This document shows, piece after piece, positions 1 through 5,764 of a DNA stretch of 6,348 nucleotides. The stretch spans positions 1-6,348 of the forward strand of contig CAYREE010000132.1 of NCBI GenBank assembly GCA_964423225.1. Direction: 5' to 3'. The DNA comes from CAYREE01 sp964423225. GTDB lineage: Archaea > Altiarchaeota > Altiarchaeia > IMC4 > SCGC-AAA252-I15. Below the pieces are notes generated by a model that saw only the letters and a list, made by a program, of their open reading frames with translations, did not search any database and was not told the DNA's origin. A program made the translations under genes and the position numbers. Numbering within the stretch: position 1 is the first letter of the stretch; each line of letters begins with the position of its first letter.

Positions 1-173
1 ATTTTTCGATACTTTGACTTTAAGATACTGGTTTCTTGTCCTTGAGTGATATTAGTGACGTGTCCCCCAACAATTTCACCTACTAACTGGTCTAAGTCTG
101 CGGTGAATTCACTACCTAACCTCCGCTCTCGTAGAGTCCGTGGTCTCACATTGTTTTTTCGAAATAATGGCAT
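1..173 (-). CDS. Hypothetical protein, N-terminal 57 residues (runs off left edge)
   Basis: On the minus strand an ATG at 173-171 opens a frame of 57 codons with no stop before the window edge, so only the N-terminus is visible. An in-frame TAG lies four codons upstream, which makes this ATG the first possible ATG start. The residues begin MPLFRKNNVRPRTLRERRLG and continue as a basic head (residues 5-18 hold seven Arg/Lys) followed by a mixed stretch containing DLDQLVGEIVGGHVTNI. There is no signal peptide or membrane segment in what is seen. The gene follows the HPP-family gene on the same strand after 41 bases. No clear Shine-Dalgarno sequence precedes it; an A/T-rich stretch near 204-210 could serve as a weak TATA box. 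I do not recognise the family. The opposite-strand frame over the same bases starts only with GTG and is taken as its shadow. Confidence 0.6.
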   Translation of the reverse strand, partial: MPLFRKNNVRPRTLRERRLGSEFTADLDQLVGEIVGGHVTNITQGQETSILKSKYRK

Positions 174-214
174 ATTATCAGGTATCTATACGGGATATTC
201 AGGGATAAAAGCTG

Positions 215-742
215 TTAGAAACTCTTTTTGAATTCGTCTACGAACTGGCTTACAGGCAGGTGTTGGGAGTAGACGTATACTATGAATCTGATGCCGATGA
301 GAAGTAGGATGATATAGATGAATAATTGGATTAATGCGAATACTGGTCTATCAAGGAGTATGAATGATAGGGATGCGCTTATTGCAGGTGGGTGTGAAGC
401 GTTGAACATGTAGAGGAATAAGCCGACTAGGAAGATGAGGAGGAAGATGTTGGCTGATATGTGTAGTGGCATGATCTTATTCAGCGAGTAGACTCCTAGG
501 GATATGATTATTGCTATCAGATATGCGATTATCACTGTGTGTAGTCTTGTGAGATGATGGCTCCTAGTGTTTGTCAGGATGTTGGCTGAGGCTCCAACAC
601 TTGCAAAAAGCATCAGGTTAGAGACTGTGAGCTGTACGACATAGGAGACGAATGCTACGATAAGGCCTGCGAACAATGATGGTGTGAAGTGATGGTGCCA
701 GAGTATCCGCTCTCTCTTTACGAATTTCTTGTAATCTATCAT
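215..742 (-). CDS. HPP-family integral membrane protein
   Basis: A 175-residue polytopic membrane protein. The family signature HPPA is at residues 117-120, in the context NASHPPAISASLSF. An earlier GASANILTNT segment (50-59) matches the family's usual GASA loop before the second helix. Hydrophobic segments lie near 22-46, 67-87, 96-115 and 133-158, giving about four helices as expected for the HPP domain, with a charged N-terminal tail (KKFVKRER) and a short charged C-terminal tail. Some HPP proteins of plastids and cyanobacteria are nitrite transporters; that the archaeal member carries nitrite or any other anion is only inference. The ATG at 742 is preferred because a TATA-like box lies about 32 bases upstream and the protein begins shortly before the first helix. 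It follows the cysteine-repeat membrane protein after 51 bases on the same strand. Nothing nearby indicates nitrogen metabolism. Confidence 0.85.
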   Translation of the reverse strand: MIDYKKFVKRERILWHHHFTPSLFAGLIVAFVSYVVQLTVSNLMLFASVGASANILTNTRSHHLTRLHTVIIAYLIAIIISLGVYSLNKIMPLHISANIFLLIFLVGLFLYMFNASHPPAISASLSFILLDRPVFALIQLFIYIILLLIGIRFIVYVYSQHLPVSQFVDEFKKSF

Positions 743-770
743 GTTTGTTTAATATTTTTTTCCGACATCT

Positions 771-777
771 TATTTAA
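771..777 (-). promoter_or_regulatory. Probable TATA box for the HPP gene
   Basis: Read on the minus strand this is TTAAATA, close to the archaeal TATA consensus, centred about 32 bases before the ATG at 742. The leader would be only about 5-8 bases, and no Shine-Dalgarno sequence precedes the ATG. Called from position and base composition only. Confidence 0.45.
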
Positions 778-793
778 CTAATTGTTGGTTTTA

Positions 794-1564
794 TCATTTT
801 TTCTTACTGCTGTAGAATATTATCCTGACTGCTTTCAAGCATTCTTTCATTAGTACTTTGTCTACTACTTTGTAGCATAGTCCTTCGTCTACTGCTGCGA
901 CTGCGACTTGGGCGAGGCACATGTCTGTGTATTTTGGCTGGGTTATCGCCGAGCATATGCCAACGTTTTTGTTGCTGATGGCGGCATTGATGATGCAGAG
1001 TTCTCGTAGTTTCACATCGTCTTTTAACTCGCATTTTTCAAGGACTTCAGGATTGTATTCCTCGTATATGTATCCTATACACGCATCGTATTTCATCATC
1101 TCCATGTCTAAATAGGTTTTTCCTATCTTTGATGTGTCGCAGATATAACCGGTCATACAGTCTGACATATCCGTCTTAAAGACTATTGTCTGGTTGAAAC
1201 AAGCGATTATAGTGTAGTCGTGATATGTAGTCTCATTTTCAATGATATCATCTTCGATATCCTCGTCATCATCAATCTCGGTCTCATTCACTATTTCTTC
1301 GATGATTGTCTGATTATCCTCTATTATCTCATTGGCTATCAGGGTTGTGGTTGAAGCCTCGTCTAGATATATCATTGTTGTAGTTGTGGTCTCATCATCT
1401 GGTTCGACAACAATATCTGGTAGTTCTTGTACGCTCTTTTCCAGTATCTCGGGTAGATTAGAGACTATATTGCCTGCCTCTGGTGCTAGTAATACGAATA
1501 GTGTGTAGCCTGAAGCGATGATAAGTAGTATGAATATCACTGAGATGAAGGTATCATGCTTCAT
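794..1564 (-). CDS. Single-pass membrane-anchored surface protein with cysteine repeats
   Basis: A 256-residue protein of unknown function with clear layout. Residues 6-27 form one hydrophobic helix after a short MKHDT start, probably an uncleaved signal-anchor. Residues 30-115 are a linker: five Thr at 59-63, a second Thr run at 72-74, and a very acidic stretch at 96-109. Four N-X-T glycosylation sequons sit at 84, 93, 110 and 124, which suits an extracellular position. The C-terminal part carries ten cysteines; the last six (178, 190, 204, 216, 230, 242) alternate in gaps of 12 and 14, giving an exact 26-residue repeat with Ala-rich helical spacers. Such cysteine-periodic modules are, to my recollection, frequent in DPANN proteins without a known role. 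Disulfide bonding in the exported domain is inferred from the even count. The start at 1564 has a TATA-like box 26 bases upstream. The gene follows the 416-residue gene after 33 bases. The protein ends in a KKK tail. Confidence 0.8.
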   Translation of the reverse strand: MKHDTFISVIFILLIIASGYTLFVLLAPEAGNIVSNLPEILEKSVQELPDIVVEPDDETTTTTMIYLDEASTTTLIANEIIEDNQTIIEEIVNETEIDDDEDIEDDIIENETTYHDYTIIACFNQTIVFKTDMSDCMTGYICDTSKIGKTYLDMEMMKYDACIGYIYEEYNPEVLEKCELKDDVKLRELCIINAAISNKNVGICSAITQPKYTDMCLAQVAVAAVDEGLCYKVVDKVLMKECLKAVRIIFYSSKKK

Positions 1565-1585
1565 AAATCTAATAAGGAATACAGG

Positions 1586-1594
1586 AATATTATA
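1586..1594 (-). promoter_or_regulatory. Probable TATA box for the cysteine-repeat protein gene
   Basis: On the minus strand the sequence is TATAATATT, centred 26 bases before the ATG at 1564. That spacing would put the start of transcription at or next to the ATG, giving a leaderless message; no Shine-Dalgarno sequence is present. It lies in the 33-base gap just after the stop of the upstream gene, so this gene can be expressed apart from its neighbour. Confidence 0.5.
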
Positions 1595-1597
1595 CTG

Positions 1598-2848
1598 TTA
1601 CCAGGTCACATCCACTGTTGGGAAGTCGTTTCTTTTAGTCCATTTGATATGGAATTTCTCTATGTTCTCAGGATCAAGTCTCTTTTTCTCTGGACGTTGT
1701 TGCCAGACCTGATTTAAAAGCCTTATAGCTGCTTGTCCCGGTCCAAATGGTGCATCGTCTCGAAAGAAGGTTGCGTTACCGTGAACACCCCAGACATCCT
1801 TCTGCCATGTTGATGAGAGACCTCGTCCACTTGCATGAGTAGTATATGCATCAGGGTAAGTTTGAGCGTTAGTTAAAACACGACTTACTGACTCTTCGAT
1901 AGTGATGGAGTTGGCCCATGCCCGATGCTGTTGGTCTGTCAATTCCTCAGGGGATGGATATTCTTGTGGGAAGCGTTTGTTTAGGTTTACCTGCAGGTCC
2001 TTTAATGTGAACGCGTTCATGCACATACCTGTAAATTCGGAGTTTGGCATACGTGAAGTCATGCTTGTTACGAAAAGGCTCATCGCCTTGGCGGCATCAC
2101 CAAGTGTATTATCATTGCCAAATAATCTGAATACCTGGAAGAATTCAGGCGTGAAACCCTCAATTGTCTTCAGTTTTTCCATCCATAGATCTGGGTTGAA
2201 TCGAAGAGTCTCACCATCTAACCTCTTTGTTGCATGTATCCCTGTCATACCCGCCATCTCATCAAGCATCTTACCATCCTGCCCACCCTTATATGGCCAA
2301 TGGGGATTGATAGCATAAACTGACTGTAAAAGCACTTGCGGATGCTCTGCAGAGGGGCCCTCTTCCTTACCTGCACATAATGCAACAAAATGCACTGGCC
2401 TTATCTCCGTCTCGTATGGTATATTTAGTCTTGTAAAAAATTCTTGTGGATTGGCCGCCAGTGCAAGAGAACATAATTGCGGATCACTCGATCCTATCTG
2501 TTCCTGAAGGAATAGATCATATCTCTCACGACTATTCCATCTTAATACTGGTATCGCGAGCTTATGTCCTGTTATCATCTGGACATTCTCAGGAAAAGCT
2601 AACTCAAGACTACATGATCCAAAGCTGTCATGTGTCGGCCTTGCTCTTAATGAACTTGAAACAGCGTCTTTAATCTCAGGTGGCATGGACTTTTCTGATT
2701 GGGCTGAGAACACCTTCATTGCACGAAGCCAGTTTGCGGTATGGGGCTGTCTATTAGCGGATTTCTCATAATCGCTTAATCCTGCCCCATCCAGACTTGT
2801 TAACTCGATTGAATGTTCTACTCTTGGGGATCTTTGTCTATCAACCAT
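1598..2848 (-). CDS. Uncharacterised 416-residue soluble protein
   Basis: A full-length gene with ATG at 2848 and a TAA stop. I do not recognise the family. There is no signal peptide, membrane helix or obvious repeat. The N-terminal 75 residues are polar and probably flexible. The rest looks globular and is rich in Trp (ten), Pro, Gln, Met and His. Conspicuous segments are ENVQMITGHKLAIPVLRW (87-104), RPVHFVALCAG (150-160), YAINPHWPYKGGQDG (178-192), FRLFGNDNTLGDAAKAMSL (240-258) and FRDDAPFGPGQAAIRLL (362-378); these are where conserved sites would be sought. Only four cysteines are present (79, 126, 158, 276), with no CxxC pair. The composition differs from the Ile/Lys/Asp-rich neighbours, so acquisition from another genome is possible but not shown. 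It is probably read as a leaderless message from a TATA box about 29 bases upstream, back to back with the TPR gene. Confidence 0.75.
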   Translation of the reverse strand: MVDRQRSPRVEHSIELTSLDGAGLSDYEKSANRQPHTANWLRAMKVFSAQSEKSMPPEIKDAVSSSLRARPTHDSFGSCSLELAFPENVQMITGHKLAIPVLRWNSRERYDLFLQEQIGSSDPQLCSLALAANPQEFFTRLNIPYETEIRPVHFVALCAGKEEGPSAEHPQVLLQSVYAINPHWPYKGGQDGKMLDEMAGMTGIHATKRLDGETLRFNPDLWMEKLKTIEGFTPEFFQVFRLFGNDNTLGDAAKAMSLFVTSMTSRMPNSEFTGMCMNAFTLKDLQVNLNKRFPQEYPSPEELTDQQHRAWANSITIEESVSRVLTNAQTYPDAYTTHASGRGLSSTWQKDVWGVHGNATFFRDDAPFGPGQAAIRLLNQVWQQRPEKKRLDPENIEKFHIKWTKRNDFPTVDVTW

Positions 2849-2873
2849 GATATTAGATATGGAGAAGGATATG

Positions 2874-2882
2874 GTTATAAGT
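2874..2882 (-). promoter_or_regulatory. Probable TATA box for the 416-residue gene
   Basis: On the minus strand this reads ACTTATAAC, with TTATAA centred about 29 bases before the ATG at 2848. The message would have almost no leader. It is one half of a compact divergent promoter pair; the rightward TATA box begins 7 bases away. Confidence 0.5.
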
Positions 2883-2888
2883 ATTGTT

Positions 2889-2896
2889 TTTATATT
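2889..2896 (+). promoter_or_regulatory. Probable TATA box for the TPR gene
   Basis: TTTATATT matches seven of eight positions of the archaeal TTTAWATA consensus. It is centred about 34 bases before the ATG at 2927, which predicts a leader of roughly 8 bases. No Shine-Dalgarno sequence is seen before that ATG. Confidence 0.55.
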
Positions 2897-2897
2897 C

Positions 2898-2910
2898 TAG
2901 GGGTTCCCTA
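2898..2910. promoter_or_regulatory. Inverted repeat, possible operator
   Basis: TAGGG and CCCTA form a perfect 5-bp inverted repeat around a 3-base GTT spacer. It starts one base after the rightward TATA box and ends before the predicted start of transcription, a position where a bound dimer would block RNA polymerase. It is the only G/C cluster in an otherwise A/T-rich spacer. A 5-bp arm can arise by chance, so the operator role is tentative. Confidence 0.35.
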
Positions 2911-2926
2911 ATTTTAACTAATAAAA

Positions 2927-3244
2927 ATGAATGACGACGTATTTTTCGCTGTAAGCAAGGCAAACGAATTGTATGTGGGTGGTAGCTATGCGGATGCAAT
3001 ATCCTATTTCAACCAGGCTATCAAGGCCGAACCCAACTCAAGCGAACTCTACTATAACCGTGGGCTTTCATTCATCCATCTTGAAAACTATGATGAAGCC
3101 CTACAAGACTTATCCAAGGCGATAGAATTAAATCCAAGATTCAATGAAGCTCATTATTCACGCGGCCTGATCTACGAGTATTTACATGATTTTGATAAGG
3201 CTAAGGAAGACTATGATGCAGTGGTGGTTAAAGATGCAGCTTGA
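2927..3244 (+). CDS. Small TPR-repeat protein
   Basis: A 105-residue protein made almost wholly of tetratricopeptide repeats. Repeat one spans about residues 5-38 (AxxFNQAIKAEPNS), repeat two 39-72 (LYYNRGLSFIHLENYDEAL, then DLSKAIELNP) and repeat three 73-105. The usual TPR positions are present: small residue, Tyr/Phe, the Asp/Tyr turn, Ala at position 20 and a Pro that closes each helix pair. Repeat three stops just where its final helix should end in a xLxP-type turn, with VVVKDAA instead, so the protein lacks the capping helix seen in many TPR domains. TPR arrays bind other proteins; the partner is unknown and no signal peptide or membrane segment is present. Transcription is divergent from the 416-residue gene. 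The ATG is supported by the TATA box about 34 bases upstream; the first helix starts right after it. Confidence 0.9.
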   Translation: MNDDVFFAVSKANELYVGGSYADAISYFNQAIKAEPNSSELYYNRGLSFIHLENYDEALQDLSKAIELNPRFNEAHYSRGLIYEYLHDFDKAKEDYDAVVVKDAA

Positions 3245-3425
3245 GGGTAAAGTAACAAGGGAGTTTCCTGCAGGTAAGATGCCTGGACCATTAGAGGATG
3301 GGGAAGTAGTATTAGCAGCGGCAAGGAATAGGGCTAAGGGTGTACTAGGTCTTGTAGGTGGAGCAGCCCACATGAGAAGCGGTCTGGATATTGTTAGTTC
3401 ACTACCTGGACTAGCATTAGTTTGA
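3234..3425 (+). CDS. Possible small ORF overlapping the TPR gene end
   Basis: A 63-codon frame from the ATG at 3234 overlaps the last 11 bases of the TPR gene in another frame and ends 8 bases before the convergent glycosylase stop. The predicted product starts MQLEGKVTREFPAGKMPGPL, then has a small-residue-rich segment (EVVLAAARNRAKGVLGLVGGAA) and a short hydrophobic tail. GGTGG 8-12 bases upstream could act as a weak ribosome site, and the overlap would allow translational coupling. Other in-frame ATGs at 3213 and 3216 follow AGGA closely and would add seven or six residues. I do not recognise a family. It could also be a noncoding 3' region, or the tail of a TPR gene broken by a frameshift, although the sequence does not continue the TPR pattern. 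Confidence 0.4.
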   Translation: MQLEGKVTREFPAGKMPGPLEDGEVVLAAARNRAKGVLGLVGGAAHMRSGLDIVSSLPGLALV

Positions 3426-3433
3426 ATGCATTC

Positions 3434-4057
3434 TTATTTCAAGACTTTTCCAGTCTCCATATACCATAAATATAAGTCTAGTTCTGCGAGTGTGAGATTA
3501 GTCTTATCCCCTATCTTGGATAATACCTCTTCTATCTCAAGATATTTGGCCTTGGAAATAGTCTTTGGTTTTTTAACTAGCTTATGCTTCACAAGCAAGT
3601 CTATTATGTGAAAGTCTACGATAGCATAGTCATCATATCCTATATTCCGTAGGAAGTGGCTTGCCTCCTTATACCCCAATCCCTTCATGTGTTTTACAAC
3701 CCATTCTCTAAGATGTTCTCCATCTAGTATCCTTAATGCTATGGCTAATTCCTTCTTATTCTTTCTTGAGAATGCTATGTATTCTGCCCGTGTCTTAGGG
3801 AATCTATGTCCCATCCTCTTTAGTTTTGGTGTGAGCTTTGATGGAGGTAATTTTAGAAAGTCGTCACCAAGTGTTGCCTGTATTTTTATGGATTTTTCCG
3901 CCTGATAGTTTGCTGTGAGGATGCAGAAGCATAACTCCTTGAAGACTATGTCATTGTCTCTCCTGTCAATTCCTTTGAATTCTTTTATCCTCTGCTTTAC
4001 AGTCTTTGAAATCTTGTTTTTCTTCAGTTTTTCAATGTCTTTCACTATCTTCTTCAT
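3434..4057 (-). CDS. ogg: Ogg2-type 8-oxoguanine DNA N-glycosylase/AP lyase
   Basis: A 207-residue base-excision repair enzyme that removes 8-oxoguanine from DNA and nicks the abasic site by beta-elimination. It belongs to the helix-hairpin-helix superfamily, Ogg2 branch, found mainly in archaea. The hairpin and following segment (GLGYKEASHFLRNIG, 126-140) hold the catalytic lysine K130, and IVDFHIIDLL (146-155) holds the catalytic aspartate D148. These match the lysine-aspartate pair of the Methanocaldococcus jannaschii enzyme almost residue for residue. The chain ends in Lys at 207, the terminal lysine by which Ogg2 enzymes tell 8-oxoguanine from guanine, preceded by LYLWYMETGKVLK. ELCFCILTANYQAEKS (41-56) is the usual N-terminal helix of the fold. 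Length equals the family norm. The ATG at 4057 is set by a strong GGAGGA site. It is the last visible gene of the leftward operon, 21 bases after the carbamoyltransferase stop. Confidence 0.95.
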   Translation of the reverse strand: MKKIVKDIEKLKKNKISKTVKQRIKEFKGIDRRDNDIVFKELCFCILTANYQAEKSIKIQATLGDDFLKLPPSKLTPKLKRMGHRFPKTRAEYIAFSRKNKKELAIALRILDGEHLREWVVKHMKGLGYKEASHFLRNIGYDDYAIVDFHIIDLLVKHKLVKKPKTISKAKYLEIEEVLSKIGDKTNLTLAELDLYLWYMETGKVLK

Positions 4058-4065
4058 CTGATCAT

Positions 4066-4071
4066 TCCTCC
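4066..4071 (-). promoter_or_regulatory. Strong Shine-Dalgarno site for ogg
   Basis: On the minus strand GGAGGA ends 8 bases before the ATG at 4057. It is the only strong Shine-Dalgarno site found in the window. It fixes the ogg start and shows that ogg is translated from inside a longer message, in contrast to the leaderless genes on the left. Confidence 0.75.
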
Positions 4072-4078
4072 AACTCTG

Positions 4079-5764
4079 CTATCTGACAAGATAATCACCT
4101 ATTACAAGGCAATCCAACCCATTTTTTTCGTATGTTTCTAAAGCCATTGACGGATCGTTTACGATCGGTTGTCCCCTATCATTGAATGATGTGTTCAAGA
4201 CTACTGGCACATCTGTTAACCTGTTGAACTCTGATAGTAATCCGTGATACTTGTTCCTCTGCTTGCTGACTGTCTGATATCTCGTCGAACCATCCACATG
4301 GACCACGGCAGGTATCCTATCTTTCATATCGTCTTTCACATCCTGCACAACTGTCATAAAATCATTCACATGGTGTATGTCGAAAAAATCATCCAATGAT
4401 TCTTCTAATAATGATGGTGCTAGAGGCCTCCACAATTCCCGGTTCTTAATGTTGTTCACCCTGTCCTTGTTCTCAGCGATCATAGGATTTGCAAGGATGC
4501 TCCGATATCCTAATGATCGGGGTCCGAACTCCATCCTACCCTGGAACCAGCCGATAATCTTGTTTTCACCTAGGAGTTCTGCAGCAGTCTTCTCAATATC
4601 ATCAATTTTTTCATATTCCATATCCTTTTTTTTAAGAGAGACTTCAATTTCTTCATTTGAATATCCTGGTCCGAGCCCAACATCCCTTAACCTTGCCTTG
4701 ACTTTATACTCATTACCTGCTTCTATTAAAGCTGCTCCAAGAGCAGATCCAGCGTCTGATGATGCTGGATGAACGAATAAATCATTAACAAAATCCTGTT
4801 TTAATAGTCTTCCATTTGCCATGCAGTTCAACCCACAACCACCTGCTATAGCGAATTTCTTAACTCCTGTCTGGTCATACAGTAATTTGGCTAAATGGAG
4901 TAATACTTGTTCATATAGGTCCTGGATTGTGGCAGCAATATTCTTATGATGGTCTGATAAATTCTCTTTCTCACCCCTTATTGGCCCGTAATTGAAGTAT
5001 TTGTCATATTCGAGTTTTTTTCCTTCGGTAGCTAGTACTCTTGTAATCTTTCTCAAGATTGATTTCACAAGGATTGTGTAAAAATGTCGTGTTTCAAGGG
5101 AATATCCTCTACCAGTCATCTTTAGTAGATGTTCTGTTCCTAAGTCTGGTTTACCATATCCTGCAAGTCCCATAACCTTGTATTCATCACTGTTTCCCCT
5201 AAATCCGAGATATTCAGTTGTCTGACGGTATAACCTGCCCAACGAATTCAGGTAATTGAATGACTTTAAAACTTCTATTTCTTCTCCAGTTCCAATTCCC
5301 ATCAATGTGGATTCTGTTTCACCGCATTCATCGATAGATATGATATTAGCCTTATCAAATCCACTACAATAGAATGCTGATGCAAGATGTGTTAGATGAT
5401 GCCTATAATATCTGACCTTTCCATTATACCCCTTCAAGAAATCAGCCCCCCAATACCTTCTAAGATGGCTGATATAGGTTGGCGCATCACATAACATGAA
5501 CGGCCTATTCAATGCAAAAGATGCAATAGACTTGATCCAGTAGCCTCTTGAACCCCATCCAATAGCAACGGAATCTAAGTCTGATGCCTTGATTTGAGCA
5601 TAGTCTAGACAGTATTTCACTGCATTAACTGGAGGCCCATATCTATGATGTTTAACTCCAGTGAATCTTTCTTCCTCGACTGCGGCAATAATCTTCCCAT
5701 CTTCTAATAGTACTGCGGATTGGTCGAATGATACTGGCCCTGTCAAGCCAAGTGTGTATGTCAT
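4079..5764 (-). CDS. NodU/CmcH/TobZ-family carbamoyltransferase
   Basis: A complete 561-residue enzyme of the O/N-carbamoyltransferase family, which moves a carbamoyl group from carbamoyl phosphate via carbamoyl-adenylate onto a hydroxyl or amine of an acceptor. The N-terminal Kae1-like ASKHA part begins with LGLTGPVSFDQSAVLLEDGK, then VEEERFTGVKHH (29-40). It has the metal-binding HxxxH at 122-126 (RHHLTHLASAF), the acidic IDECGE at 144-149, AGGCGLNCMANGRL (307-320) and HPASSDAGSALGAAL (332-346). The C-terminal YrdC-like part has GWFQGRMEFGPRSLGYRSIL (405-424), RELWRPLAPSLL (442-453) and NTSFND (524-529), the carbamoyl-phosphate and ATP sites. Length is typical. The acceptor cannot be told from the sequence; family members act on nodulation factors, antibiotics and sugars. 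Its ATG shares four bases (ATGA) with the decarboxylase stop, so the two are probably translationally coupled. One oddity is the Glu after Asp in IDECGE, where Gly is usual. Confidence 0.93.
   Translation of the reverse strand: MTYTLGLTGPVSFDQSAVLLEDGKIIAAVEEERFTGVKHHRYGPPVNAVKYCLDYAQIKASDLDSVAIGWGSRGYWIKSIASFALNRPFMLCDAPTYISHLRRYWGADFLKGYNGKVRYYRHHLTHLASAFYCSGFDKANIISIDECGETESTLMGIGTGEEIEVLKSFNYLNSLGRLYRQTTEYLGFRGNSDEYKVMGLAGYGKPDLGTEHLLKMTGRGYSLETRHFYTILVKSILRKITRVLATEGKKLEYDKYFNYGPIRGEKENLSDHHKNIAATIQDLYEQVLLHLAKLLYDQTGVKKFAIAGGCGLNCMANGRLLKQDFVNDLFVHPASSDAGSALGAALIEAGNEYKVKARLRDVGLGPGYSNEEIEVSLKKKDMEYEKIDDIEKTAAELLGENKIIGWFQGRMEFGPRSLGYRSILANPMIAENKDRVNNIKNRELWRPLAPSLLEESLDDFFDIHHVNDFMTVVQDVKDDMKDRIPAVVHVDGSTRYQTVSKQRNKYHGLLSEFNRLTDVPVVLNTSFNDRGQPIVNDPSMALETYEKNGLDCLVIGDYLVR

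Noticed and set aside
46..231. Plus-strand frame of 61 codons at the left edge
   Set aside because: It starts with GTG, has no promoter or ribosome site, overlaps the end of the HPP gene, and lies opposite the better-supported leftward frame at 1-173.
850..910. Short repeated 'tctact' and 'ctgcgact' units
   Set aside because: They fall in coding DNA and reflect repeated codons of the cysteine-repeat protein; they are too short and irregular to be a repeat array.
804..1034. Arg/Gln/His-rich frame of 76 codons inside the cysteine-repeat gene
   Set aside because: It lies within the gene in another frame; its odd composition is what reading the cysteine/leucine codons out of frame would give.
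1398..1412. GGTTCGA resembling a tRNA T-loop
   Set aside because: No acceptor, anticodon or D arm can be folded around it and it lies within the cysteine-repeat gene.
1902..2318. Plus-strand frame of 138 codons opposite the 416-residue gene
   Set aside because: Its product looks random, with no recognisable domain, and it is fully contained in a longer, better-supported gene on the other strand.
4377..4772. Plus-strand frame of 131 codons opposite the carbamoyltransferase
   Set aside because: It is Ser/Phe-rich shadow sequence opposite strongly conserved coding DNA, with no start signal.
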